Position numbers and translations under genes: made by a program. Positions 49,290 through 59,603 of a stretch of DNA of 64,000 bases are shown here, piece after piece. Positions within the stretch are counted from its first letter, which is position 1. Every line of letters begins with the position of its first letter. The notes below the pieces were generated by a model. It did no database searches, was not told where the DNA came from, and was given only the letters and a program-made list of their open reading frames with translations. The DNA comes from Aquatica leii (lineage: Eukaryota; Arthropoda; Insecta; Coleoptera; Lampyridae): positions 89,871,389 to 89,935,388 of the forward strand of contig CM069435.1 of assembly GCA_035610365.1 (NCBI GenBank). Direction: 5' to 3'.

Positions 49290-51085
49290 AGTTTCTAATT
49301 TAAAAATATTTTCTGAAAGGATTCCTTGTGGCGTTACGTGAAATTTTTTCCTTTAAAGATTTGATCTAAAATGATCTAGTTTTGAGATATTTACAATTAA
49401 AGTTTTCAGGTCGGTCCTGACTACCTAAACAAATGGAAATTGTTTGTTGATTGAAATTTTGCAAATGATCGTTTTCTTTAATTTTTCATAATCTACAAAA
49501 TCAACTGATAATAAAATAATTAAAGCAGACAGTAACGTTTATTTCTTAGCATTATTACTGACATAGCTTAGCAAAATGTACTTTGTGTACACGATCACGT
49601 TTATCTGTAACCAAAACATGACTTCAGATAATTAAATGCAAAATTCAGCTTTTTTTTAAAACTGAGTTTGACAATCTGATTTTTTTGTTGATGCTAAGTA
49701 ATTTGTGTTAACGGACTCGTACCTAAAAATATTTAATAAAATTTTTTTTTATTATGTACTACAGCGATATTGTTTTAATGTATGGTGAGTGTTATTATAA
49801 TCTCCACACTTCACGTAGATTCTTAGCTGAACAAAATCCTAATAGACCATTGCCTTCAATAAACTTTATTTTGGCGTGTGTGCAAGAACTTAGAAAAACT
49901 GAAGGTGTTCTTCTTATCTACAAAAACCGTGATCGAGAAAGACCACCCCATGTAATAGCAATAGCATCTTTTTAATAACATCAAAACTTTAATATCTGTT
50001 TTTCTTCAATGTATGTGGTGATATTGTAAATTGTAAAAGATCTGACACAAAGTAACACTAGAGAAATAAGCCACGCAGCTAACGTGTTCTATAGTACGCT
50101 AAATCGTGTTTTAATGAATTATTTTTTGTACAATTACCATGCTCAACGAGTCCAACAAATAACTGACGTTGGTTTTAAACTGCGACTTGAGTTTTGTGAG
50201 TGGTTGCAGCAACAAAAAGTTTTTGACCTTGATTTTAGTGCCACAATATTATTTATGCTTTACACAAAATAGAGTGCTGAATTTTTACAACACGCATGTT
50301 TGGAATGAAGCAAATCCTCATGAAATTTAACAAGGTAACTTTCAGTTGCAGTTTTCTATTAATGTTTGGGCGAATATTTTAATAAAAAGTTTAATTGGAC
50401 CGTTTATTTTACCAAAAAGACTTACTTGTACTTTTACAAAAAACTTTTGCGCAAGAATTTGATTATCCTTTGAAGTTCGCAGAGCAATGTGGTTCCTGCG
50501 CAAGTAAGCCGCGTCGTTTGCAATTCCTTAAATATAATTACGGGTTGTTGAATTGGAAGAAACGGCACTAGACGCTGGTCAGCTCCTAAACCAGAATCAG
50601 AGTTCATCTATTTAAACTTTTTTCTAGAGCTATGTGAAAAGTGAAGTATACAAAACCCCCGTAAATAATAAAAAAGAGCTCAAAATCAATTTTTTGCAGC
50701 AGCAAATGCAATTGAATTAGACAGAATGTGCAAATATTTACGCGAGTAACGAATAATTTTCGGCGACTTTTAGACGTTTGTGTTTTATCCAATGCAGAAT
50801 AGCTTCATTTAACACCGTAGTTTAACTACGCGTTATCCGATAACAGTATTTTGTATTAATTTTTATTTTTGATGTCAGCAAATCGCCGACAAGAAATTTG
50901 CACTTCTTAGAACAGTTTATTTTTCTTCGTGATGTCAACAACCTTAGGACACTACAAGTCCGTCGTTTACGATTTATTTTGCTAAAAATTTTGTTTTTTT
51001 TTTAAATGTTTTAATGGAACTTTTATTTTGACATTTTTTGCTTGTATTTATGCTCTTTTTTCACGTGCTAAAATAACAACCCGTT
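49290..51085 (+). mobile_element. Degenerate DUF4817-type DDE transposon, copy B
   Basis: Second copy of the element at 17528-19610, in the same orientation and about 32 kb away. Matching noncoding parts: TTTTGAGATATTTACAATTA and TTTTCAGGTCGGTCCTGACT in the 5' flank, GAAATTTGCACTTCTTAGAA and CTAAAATAACAACCCGTTAA in the 3' part. The left end is eroded: ACAGGGTGT is not visible. Confidence 0.7.
49754..50810 (+). pseudogene. DUF4817/DDE_3-like transposase pseudogene (copy B)
   Basis: Better preserved in the middle than copy A. Pieces: YSDIVLMYGECYYNLHTSRR then AEQNPNRPLPSINFILACVQ (49757-49885), the DUF4817 helix-turn-helix; NYHAQRVQQITDVGFKLRLE and FCEWLQQQKVFDLDF (50136-50240); HVWNEANPHEI (about 50303), QLQFSINVWANILIKSLIGP and FILPKRLT (50347-50430), the region between catalytic residues; FEVRRAMWF (about 50470); EVYKTPVNNKKEL (about 50640). 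Frameshifts and stops are frequent and the aspartate after MWF is lost. The order equals that of known insect DUF4817 transposases. Inactive. Confidence 0.8.
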
Positions 51086-51660
51086 AATCAAATACACTTT
51101 GTAGAAGAGATGATTTACTTGTATCAATGTACCATAAAAAAATTGTATCTATGCATGAACTACTGGTTTCTGTCTAGAAGAGGAAATAGCCAAAATCCTT
51201 GCAAAATTAAAACTGCATTCAAAAAACGTAGAAGACCTAACAATTCGTCTCAATCATAGTTGGAGTTGAAAAAATGTTCTTTTGTCTAAATTATAGTTTA
51301 GGAAATTGGAACAGACGATAAAAATATCCAGAACGTGGATTAAAATCGTAATTTGTGAAGTCCAGCTTTCTCTGAATAAAGACAGAAACTGTTTTTACTC
51401 TTTTCATATCGAGTCAAACACTGAGTTTAATATTTTGCCGAATTAACTATTTGACCTAACAAAAATTTTGTAAAAAAATATAATCACTGTTAAACCAATT
51501 TGTGCTAAAGACGACGATATTTTTTTAGTTAGTATTTAATAATATCGTTTAAAAATGGTTATTACAGAACACGATTTTTTTGTTAAATTGGAAGTTGAAA
51601 ATAAGAAATTGTTTATTATTCACTATTTAAATGCCGTAAGAGATACAGAATAGCCAGTTC
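51086..51660. other. AT-rich intergenic DNA
   Basis: No gene or clear element seen between the transposon end and the short repeat cluster at 51660. Confidence 0.4.
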
Positions 51661-51754
51661 TAACGCGACCGTTTGAACGCAAAGACTTTTAAACGCGAGA
51701 CATTTGTACGTAGAGACGTGCGAACGCAGGGAAGTCTGCATGGGAACGCGAAGC
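51661..51754 (+). repeat. Cluster of about five imperfect 15-17 bp repeats
   Basis: Successive units GTTTGAACGCAAAGAC, TTTTAAACGCGAGAC, ATTTGTACGTAGAGAC, GTGCGAACGCAGGGAAG and a GGGAACGCGAAGC unit share an ACGCNNAGAC core at 15-20 bp spacing. The cluster is CpG-rich inside AT-rich DNA. It could be a decayed minisatellite or a group of protein-binding sites. Confidence 0.5.
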
Positions 51755-52060
51755 GCATTTGCATTTTCTTATAAAAGTAAGGAAAGTAGACGTTGAGTTT
51801 GCGAGAAGCTGTTTTCTTTTGTATTTCCGTCATTTTTAACATTTAAATTTTACCTACTAAATTAAATTAAAAAGTGAAAAACAAAAACGAAAATGTCATC
51901 GATTATAAGTGGTCTTAATAAACAGATTAAAGTTTATTTGAGAAAAATCCAAAATAAATATTGAAGAAAAGAAATTATAGAACAATAAATATATAGATTA
52001 AAAAAGTTTGTAAAAATAAAAAGAAAAGGAAAGACCAAGTATATTAATTGCAATTTATTT
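51755..52060. other. AT-rich spacer
   Basis: A stretch near 51918 (AGATTAAAGTTTATTTGAGA) recurs near 52697 on the other side of the following repeat, so a short direct repeat flanks it. Confidence 0.35.
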
Positions 52061-52061
52061 T

Positions 52062-52576
52062 GAGCTTCCATCCGTTTTGACGTAGTTTACATGCCTCATA
52101 ATCGGTCGGAAATTTTACTTTTCCGGCCTAGGCCGGTAAAGTGTAGAAAAATTTTATAACTAAAAGTTGGCACTAGTAATCAATAATTAATTAAAAATCA
52201 TATGTCAATATGTTAAATTTATTAACATACACCATTATCTGTGTTGTTTAATGTAGCATTAACAAAAATTGTTTTAAACAATTATAACAAATTTGCTTAT
52301 ATCTTACAATTGCTAAAAACAACAATGGTTTTATTTTCATATAAGTGAAATTGTAATAATATTGTGTAATTGTCAAATTAATTTCAAAAACAATTGTATT
52401 TCGTCATTACAGGTTTCAGTTTTATCAACATATGTTATTAAATTTTATTAAAAATCAATATTTAAATCACTGTTTTTAATTAATTTAAACTATAAAGGTC
52501 AGCACAAAAAATGTTGTGTATCACACGTCATAAAAGTATTTTGCGAGTATTCGGTTAGTGATACAAATAACTATTT
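52062..52576 (+). repeat. Interspersed repeat R, copy 1
   Basis: About 515 bp that match 55518-56106 at high identity, starting near GCTTCC.T.CGTTTTGACG and ending TAGTGATACAAATAACTATT. It includes CGGAAATTTTACTTTTCCGG and the palindrome CCGGCCTAGGCCGG. Unlike copy 2 it lacks the right arm of the terminal hairpin. No coding capacity. Class unknown. Confidence 0.8.
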
Positions 52577-53339
52577 TAGAACTTATGCGAGTGAAAAGAA
52601 ACAAAATAAATAAGAGAAGTAATTTTATCGAAGAGAAAATTGAAAACAGAAATGCGAAGAAAACAGAAGTTATCAATTACAATTTTTTCTTAACAAATTG
52701 ATTAAAATTTATTTGAGAAAATCTTAAAATAAAGAGTGTAGAAAAACCGAGAATGCAATTTTTTTTGGTAAAAAAAACAAATTATTGTAGAATTCAGGTT
52801 CCCACGGCTTGCATTATTAATGCACTTTTCCATTCTGGAACAAATGTTTTTTTTTTATTTTACTCTAATGGTCAATAAAACTAATTCAGTTATTTTTTAC
52901 TTTTTATTCAAGTTATAGTTCCGATCTAAGTAAAAATAACGATTTCGACATGCATACTACTCATGAGTCAAATATGAAATAATTCCAAAGTATGAAAGAT
53001 TGCAAACTAGAAATTTCTTCGTTTCTACTTTTAACCAAAACTGTATACACGGTGTGTAAAAATTGACGAAAAAGCTACACGCTGCGACGTTCTTCGTTCA
53101 ATTCTGAAATGTTGTTCTTTATATGTCTTGTTAGTTTCGACTTTCGATATCTGTTGATAGACATAGCTGTAATTAAGAGTATTAAAGGAATTTTGATACT
53201 TTTTGTAACCTAATCGATTTTTTTTTGAGATAACAAATAAAAGTATTCTATTTCAAATTCACAAGTCACGATATTACTAAGAAAAACTCTTATCTAAAAT
53301 GAGGTGATTGATTTATTTCCGGGAGCCACCTAACAAGTT
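52577..53339. other. AT-rich intergenic DNA
   Basis: No gene seen. Confidence 0.4.
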
Positions 53340-53639
53340 TAAAGCGGTCCCTGCACGATCAATTACATTGCGCAATATAATATTGTGCAATATTTATTAA
53401 AATAAACGATTCAATATTTTTGTGCGATACCCACTTGTTTGAAATCACGATTTACTGAAGACAGATGAATTAAAATGTCTCAAAAATGAAAATATTTTTC
53501 ATACATAAAAGAACTAAAACGGCGGCGTTGGTTTAAAAAATGAAACTTAAAACGAAGTGAATTTACAAGTGAGAATTTACTGAGCGACTTAACGTTAACG
53601 GAACAAAGGGATTAAACAATTTTTTTTACCCATGAATAA

Positions 53640-54117
53640 TTACACTTTTATTGAGTTGTTGGAAATGGTATTACCGATGATTACAAGCCAGATATAGTGA
53701 TGAGAAAAGCAATTTTACCGACTGAACGATCGCGTTTTAGATTACTTTTGAACACAATTAACTTGTCGCCAGAAAAAAGTACAGAAAATAGTTATAGCTT
53801 GCTGTTACCTTCATAACCTTTTGAGAAGAAAAGATCAGTACACAAATATTTCAAAATACAACAAATCTGATGATGTTAATATAGAATATCCTGAATTACA
53901 CTATCTACAGCCTCTACGAAGAGGAAATGCATCAATATCTGCGATATCACATCGACTTGATATCGACATCACATCAACATCACATCGACATCATATCGAT
54001 ATAAACATCATTTCATCATATCGACGCATCGACATCATGTTGACGTCACATCGATATCATATCATTTTAACAACGAAAGCAAAGTCGATTGACAGGAAAA
54101 TATTATTTAAAATGTAA
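53640..54117 (+). pseudogene. Harbinger-type nuclease, N- and C-terminal remnants fused by deletion
   Basis: A first piece reads FIELLEMVLPMITSQ (about 53650-53695) and, after a frameshift, VMRKAILPTERSRFRLLL, matching the N-terminal region of Harbinger nucleases (pattern mReaIsp.eRLa.tLRfLA). It is followed almost at once by KKVQKIVIACCYLHNLLRRK (about 53771-53830), the C-terminal A...LHN.LR motif. The DDE region that normally lies between (about 150-200 residues) is missing. The frame then continues through the simple repeat at 53936-54070 to 54117. Confidence 0.72.
53936..54070 (+). repeat. Imperfect ATCGACATCACATC simple repeat
   Basis: Variants of CATCGACATCA and CATATCGATAT follow one another for about 130 bp inside the Harbinger element, in the tail of the nuclease remnant, where they give a His/Ile/Ser/Asp-rich translation. 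Confidence 0.75.
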
Positions 54118-54269
54118 AAATTTGTAATAATTAATTAAACTTCCACTTTCCTCTGATATGTTTTGCTTCTCTGCGTTTATCGAGACGTCTACATGGTCTT
54201 GCTTCTCATCTCATTTTGTAAAGTTACTGTAGAAGATCTATCCACAGATACATCCTGATCTTGTACAAT

Positions 54270-54547
54270 ATTTAGTTCATTATATTACCATTGGCACGTA
54301 AATGTTATCAGTGCCAGTTTCAGAAATGTAGGATGCTTTTACTTTTTTTAGCTCTTTTCTATAATTAGTTCCTTCTTTTGTTTTTCACAATTTCTTTGTT
54401 TGCCTTTGAGTCGCCTTCTTTATATTTTTCAATTAATACCTTATATACATCGTTCTTTAGGTTTCTATCACTATATTCGGTACTTTTCGCTTTCCATAAA
54501 ACTGGATGTTGACGATATAATTGCAATAATTCATTGCGCTTTGCCAT
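54270..54547 (-). pseudogene. MADF-domain (Myb/SANT-like) protein remnant of the Harbinger element
   Basis: The frame at 54547-54365 starts with ATG and reads ELLQLYRQHPVLWKAKSTEY, then SDRNLKNDVYKVLIEKYKEG; the MADF pattern is LY..hP.LW...s.eY.dr......a...i. After a frameshift it continues KKVKASYISETGTDNIYVP (about 54335-54280), the distal MADF part. MADF proteins of this kind are the DNA-binding partner encoded by Harbinger elements; host MADF transcription factors are related. It lies inside the terminal repeats and is broken. Confidence 0.78.
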
Positions 54548-55517
54548 GCTGACTTGAATTCAATTAAACTGACAAAATCAATTATTGTGCAATATTATGC
54601 CTACGCGTACAAATATACGTATCAGACGCACAATAATATTTTGCAATATCTAATATTGTTCAATATACTTGATCGTGTAGAGACCGCTTAACTCCCTAAA
54701 CTTTAAAATTTGACACTAGTTATACCGTTTGTTTTTAGCGACGAAGTAAGTGTTCAGCAATCAGTGAAAATGTGCATCGAGGTGTTTAGGTTTAACTATT
54801 TTTGCACGCGTGTTATTCGTTCTAAAGGGTAAATAAAAGTATAGTGAAAATGCCGTCGAATGTTTGGAATCACTTTTCTAAAGTGCAAAATGGAAAAATG
54901 GTTCAGTGTAAACTGTAATAAGAGATTAATTTCCCAAGTATCAGTGCAATGGCGAATCATCTGAAATTACTTTATTCCACAGCTTTGTCGGATGTAAACA
55001 CTAAAGGCAGTTCCGCCGTTAAATCTCAGTTGTCAATATCTGACTTTTGCTTGCAAAATCGTAAATGCAGTGAAAGTAGAAGCAAGCAAATTACAAAACT
55101 TATTAGTCATGTAATAGTTGAAAACTGCCTTCCTTTTTGAATTGTTGAATGTGAAACCAGTCCCGCGCCGTACATAAGGGCAGGGACGTGTGGTGTACGA
55201 CGGCCCCGAGTTACATATTGAAAATATTTTAAAATTGCTCGATCTTTCTAGCCGTTTTAATAAAAATGAAATAATTGATTCTGAAATTCAAAATGTAATA
55301 AACAGAGAAACTAAATACCGGCAAACTGTTATAGAAAGAATTTTTACGTGATTCAGTTTTTAGCTCAGCAAAATTTAGCTTTTCGTGGAAGTAGTAATAA
55401 GTTGTTTGAGCAAAACAATTGTAACTTTTTGAAATGCATAGAAGTGATTTCCAAATTCGACCCGATTATGTCAGAACATAGAAAACGCTCTCAAATAAAA
55501 GATCTCAAAATTTCTTT

Positions 55518-56106
55518 TTTGTGCTTCCGTTCGTTTTGACGTATTTTACAGGCATCATAATCGGCCGGAAATTTTACTTTTCCGGCCTAGGCCGGTAAAG
55601 TGTAGTAGAATTTTGTAACTAAAAGTTGGCACTAGTAATCATTAATTAATTAAACGTCATCTGTCAATGTGTCCAATTTATTAACATACACCATTATCTG
55701 TGTTGCTGCTTAGAGTAGCACTAACAAAAAAAAATTTAAACAAATATAACAATTTGCTTATACCTTACAATTGCTAAAAACAACAATGGTTTTATTTTCA
55801 TATAAGTGAAATTGCAATAATATTATGTAATTGTCAAATTAATTTCAAAAACAATTGTGTTTCGTCATTACAGGTTTCAGTTTTATCAACATATGTTATT
55901 AAATTTTATTAAAAATCAATACTTAAATAACTGCTTTTAATTAATTTATACTATAAAGGTCAGCACAAAAAATATGCTGTATATCATACGTCCTAACAGT
56001 ATTTTGCGAGTATTCGCTTTTGTAGGCCTCGGTTTCACCTCGGCCTACAAATATGCTCATACTCGCAAAATAGCACTTTCTGGACTAGTGATACAAATAA
56101 CTATTG
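55518..56106 (+). repeat. Interspersed repeat R, copy 2, inside the hAT pseudogene
   Basis: Matches 52062-52576 almost throughout (CGGAAATTTTACTTTTCCGG, AAAAGTTGGCACTAGTAATC, TTACAGGTTTCAGTTTTATC). It interrupts hAT coding between SEHRKRSQIKDL and SALEKEGLNINDLRGQGYDN, so it inserted into the transposon. Copy 2 has about 65 bp more than copy 1 near its end, forming the hairpin at 56000-56072. Confidence 0.82.
56000..56072. repeat. Long imperfect palindrome (hairpin)
   Basis: The left arm TATTTTGCGAGTAT (56000-56013) and TTTGTAGGCC (56019-56028) pair with the right arm GGCCTACAAA (56042-56051) and ATACTCGCAAAATA (56059-56072). The stem has a short mismatched internal loop; the 13-base apical loop is TCGGTTTCACCTC. 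Copy 1 of repeat R has only the left arm start (GCGAGTATTCGG), so this is either an insertion here or a deletion there. Confidence 0.85.
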
Positions 56107-56732
56107 TCGGCGTTAGAAAAAGAAGGCTTAAATATCAACGATTTGCGGGGTCAGGGTTATGACAATATGGCAAATATGCGTGGTAGGCATAATCATAATC
56201 ATTTAAATAATTTGAATAATTTTTTGAAAGCTTATCGCTCCGATAAAGGTTTTAATGATCTATTGATTGATGCTAAAGAAATAGCATCCAGCTTAGACAT
56301 AGAACCTAAATTCAAAAAACAAAAAGGTCTAAAACCGCGAAAAATAAAAAAAAAACATTTTCATTATGAATGTGACGATAAACCAATCCACGACAAAACT
56401 TTAAAGTTCAAAGTTGATTGTTTTTTAATGTTCTAGACATTGGTGGATAAGAGATTCCAATTGCTTTCTTCTACTCTTCGCGTTTTTATGAAATATTGAT
56501 AAATTTAAAAATAACTCTGAAAACGAACAATTAGAATTACATATGTCAAAAAGTTGAAAATTTATTAAACGACAGAACTGGCAATGAACGAGACATAACT
56601 ACCGTGCAACTTGTTAAAGAATTGCAATATTTACAAAATTTTGATGAAAAAGTTATTACGTCTTCAGAAGAAACTTTAAATTATATAAAAATTAATAACT
56701 TAGTGGACTCGTTTCCTAATACGAGCATAATA

Positions 56733-57293
56733 CACACAAACCTGTTTTTGTGTGGTGGATAGGGACCGCATAAAAGAAAACGCATATAAAAATCGCACAA
56801 AACTTCACAAGTAGCTGTAAAATATTGTTTTCGGAACACAATTAGTAAAAAGTATTTTTTTATGGGGTGAATAGGGACCGCATAAAAAAAGTCTCACTTT
56901 TAAAATAACTCAAAACCTTACGAAATAACTAGTACATACTTGCAATTTCGTTTTGGAATTTGATTTTGAAAATACACCTGCGAACATTTTTAAATATTTT
57001 ATTTACATATTATGTGCTCATTTTACACATATAAAATTTTTCAAAGCGTATGCTGTGATTTACCTAATTACATGGAAATTCTTGTAATTGGCTGACGCAT
57101 ACTTATGTAATGTGATGAAATACATTCACATATCAAAAATCGATAAAACTAAATAGCCGATCAATTCTACTAATTTTTTTTATTGATAGCTTCGTCAATT
57201 ATGTTCAATTTGATCGAAATTTTCACTTACTGCATAAAAAAAATCGCACAAAAAAACGCACAAAAAAAGACCGCACAAAAACAGGTTTGAGTG
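56733..57293. mobile_element. 561 bp Tc1/mariner-type MITE with TA duplication
   Basis: The left end CACACAAACCTGTTTTTGTG and the reverse complement of the right end, CACTCAAACCTGTTTTTGTG, match at 19 of 20 positions and continue TGG / CGG. The element is flanked by TA at 56731-56732 and 57294-57295, as in the Tc1/mariner superfamily. Taking it out with one TA makes the hAT frame read NTSII then LRILLTLSV without a break, which fixes its borders. Subterminal words (AGGGACCGCATAAAA at 56762 and 56872) are repeated. No transposase is encoded. Confidence 0.9.
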
Positions 57294-57429
57294 TACTTCG
57301 TATTTTATTAACATTGTCGGTTTCTGTTCGATCGATCGACCATGGGGCAAAACCGACTAAGTAATCTTGCTATAATAGATTTTTTATTGGGGACACATTA
57401 TGGTAGATGATCAAGATACAAGTACCAAT

Positions 57430-58499
57430 GAGCACAGTGAACTTAAGCGTTTCATTATGTCGTGAACTGTGACCTTGAGTCGAAAATTGGAATTAATAAA
57501 TAAAAGTCAAAAATTTGACAAGTGTATCTGAATTCCAATAACGTTAGTCTATTTAAAAGGAACTCACGTCAATAAAAATTAAAAATAATCAGGTATGTAT
57601 TTATTGAATAAAAATTAATTTATTTATAATAATACCTAAAGACTTATTAACAACAAATACAACGATAAAAGCAAAGATAGGTTAGAAAAAACGTACTGGC
57701 GAATGTTTGTAAGACGGATAATAACAATATTTTGACATATACAGACTACGGCGCCTCAGTTCACAAGATCCTAAAAGACGTGTAAACCTAAACTAAGTGT
57801 TTATTAAACGTTTTCTTCTTTATACGCTTTTTTCTTCCCTACTGTAAACGATTTGTGTATGAGACAACCAAAAAAACATGTATTCCAAAAGTGTCGAAAA
57901 ACTACTCGTCGCCAGAAATTTACTAAAACAAAAAAAAACACAAACGAACCTATAGACCGATTATTTTTATGCAAATTTTTAGCGAAACGGAAGTTTCCGC
58001 GATTAAGAGTTTTCAGAATAAAAAAACGGTTAAACGTGTAAACTTTTATTTTTTAAACGCTTTTTTCATCCCTAATGCGATTTTAACAGATTTAAATCAT
58101 GAGCATCATCTGTCAAATTTTGACATTTATGTATCCAATTCGACTTTCTTTTATAGACAAGAAACTCTTTTGGCTCACGGACCTCTTTTCATAGTCAAAA
58201 CTTGCCCACGGACCCCAAAGTAAAAAAAACTACATAAATGAATAATAGAAAAATTACAAATTTAACTTTGATGTCTTGAATGGCAAATAGTTACGTAAAA
58301 ATTGAAAATAAATAAAACATTTGTTGAAGAAATATTTATTGAAATTATTACTTTTGTTTTAAAATACAAAAAAAATTTTTTTTAATGACTTAAATGAACC
58401 TGATATGATGTTATGAGTGTGTTTATGTCTGGCTCAATGTTTGTGAGTAGCAACTGCAAATCCCCACAAGTACTAATTTGTAGTCAGTTTCTTTTTTTT
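57430..58499. other. AT-rich intergenic DNA
   Basis: No gene supported. Overlapping frames of 62 and 84 codons at 57853-58223 are lysine/phenylalanine-rich and show no domain. Confidence 0.4.
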
Positions 58500-58853
58500 T
58501 GTGATGAGACTCATGACGGCACACGGTGCGTATTACCTAACTTACAGTTGGTACATGTAGATAAAGTTCATCAATAGTGTACATCTCTCTTAGATGCTGT
58601 CGCTATGAGTTCTTGTAATGTCGGTGTTTTCAAATATTTTTCTTTGATTGTTTGAAAAAAACGTTTAATCCTTGTCTTCTTTGTCATTATGAATCTTTGT
58701 TAAATGTTTCTGAAGCTTAGAAGGTTTTATTGAGTTGTTTGACATCGTTTTATTACATAAAAGACACATAGATAAAGCACTATTTTCTGGTGACGGAATA
58801 AAGTCATGTTTCATATATTCAACACTGCGTTGCTTGCATTTTTTTCGGTTCAT
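58500..58853 (-). pseudogene. ZBED5-like hAT N-terminal zinc-finger fragment
   Basis: The minus-strand frame 58853-58665 (62 codons, ATG start) reads YMKHDFIPSPENSALSMCLL then CNKTMSNNSIKPSKLQKHLT and KIHNDKEDKD. This is the BED-type pattern C..C...(m/l)SN.S.KPSKLQRHL...H found at the N terminus of ZBED5/FAM200-type hAT transposases and their domesticated relatives. Downstream, frames break up (FFQTIKEKYLKTPTLQEL). No catalytic domain follows, so it is a truncated remnant. Confidence 0.72.
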
Positions 58854-58898
58854 TTATACTGTTATCTGAAAAAAAAGAGGCCCAAAAAGATATAGGAA

Positions 58899-58913
58899 AA
58901 TATATATATATAT
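58899..58913. repeat. Short (AT)n microsatellite
   Basis: Uninterrupted TATATATATATATA run. Confidence 0.8.
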
Positions 58914-59603
58914 CAAAGTTTTTATTTACAACAAATCATTGTCAATTATAACAATTTTTTTAAATGGAATGCTGCAATGTAACGCTCTTTTGAATTAATC
59001 ATTTAAGATGTAAGGATAAAATTTTATGTAAATGTTACATATTATTTAGGTACTCATTGTGTACCAATTTAAAAAAAAAACAAAAATTAATTAACAACAG
59101 AATATAATAATACAATAATATACAGTAATTTCACACCTTCGCGGGTTTGTTTATTAACGGAAACAAACGAAATAAACAAAAATGTAAAATAGTAAGCTAT
59201 AACTTTATGGGGGCATTATATTATATGTCTAACTACGTATACAGACCATTAATACTATATTCTTTAGAAACACATCTGTGTTAGAAAAACTTACAATCCC
59301 TTCTTAAATTTGTAATAAAAAAGAAATTCTTAATGAAAGTTAAAAGATTACTGTGATATTTAATTTAATTTTAGTTTAATTTAATCAACTTAAAAAATAG
59401 TATAGTTTTCCTTAAATAAATTTAAATTTAAAACAAATATCAAAATTATTATTTACGTAACGAAAGTACGCTATCTGTGTAACAATACAAAAAATTACAC
59501 TTCTTTTTGTTCAAGACTAAGAAAATTTGTCGTATGCACTTCACATCACGCATAATACAGAATTATATTGTTAATTAGATGCACGATTCTTTTATAGTAT
59601 ATA
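58914..59603. other. AT-rich DNA, probable 3' UTR/downstream of the small minus-strand gene
   Basis: No open frame. ATTAAA-type signals on the minus strand occur near 59360 (TTTAATTTAATT on the plus strand), a possible poly(A) site for the gene at 59604-60056. Confidence 0.35.

Larger units (their letters stand above)
53343..54688. mobile_element. Internally deleted PIF/Harbinger transposon with TAA duplications
   Basis: Terminal inverted repeats are AGCGGTCCCTGCACGATCAA (from 53343) and the reverse complement of the right end, AGCGGTCTCTACACGATCAA (ending 54688). Pairing extends over about 50 bp through CAATAT-rich sequence. Both ends are flanked by TAA (53340-53342 and 54689-54691), the 3 bp T(A/T)A duplication typical of PIF/Harbinger. 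Inside lie remnants of the two genes such elements carry, a Harbinger nuclease on the plus strand and a MADF/Myb-SANT-like protein on the minus strand, in convergent order. The nuclease lacks its catalytic core, so the element is non-autonomous. Confidence 0.88.
54850..57420 (+). pseudogene. hAT transposase pseudogene (ZMYM1/DUF4371-like) with two nested insertions
   Basis: Pieces in order: BED-like start MPSNVWNHFSKVQNGKMVQC (54850-54909); SSAVKSQLSISDFCLQNRKC; TVIERIFT then FLAQQNLAFRGSSNKLFEQN and FLKCIEVISKFDPIMSEHRK (55330-55490), the DUF4371 region; LRGQGYDNMANMRGRHN (56146-56196), the RGQGYDNGANM motif; KEIASSLDIEPKFKKQKG (56272-56325); EETLNYIKINNLVDSFPNTS (56668-56727) and RILLTLSV (57299), the C-terminal hAT dimerisation domain; NRLSNLAIIDFLLGTHYG (about 57350-57403). 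Stops and shifts are many. Repeat R copy 2 (55518-56106) replaces the domain that should carry the first catalytic residues, and a MITE splits the dimerisation domain at 56733-57293. Confidence 0.85.
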
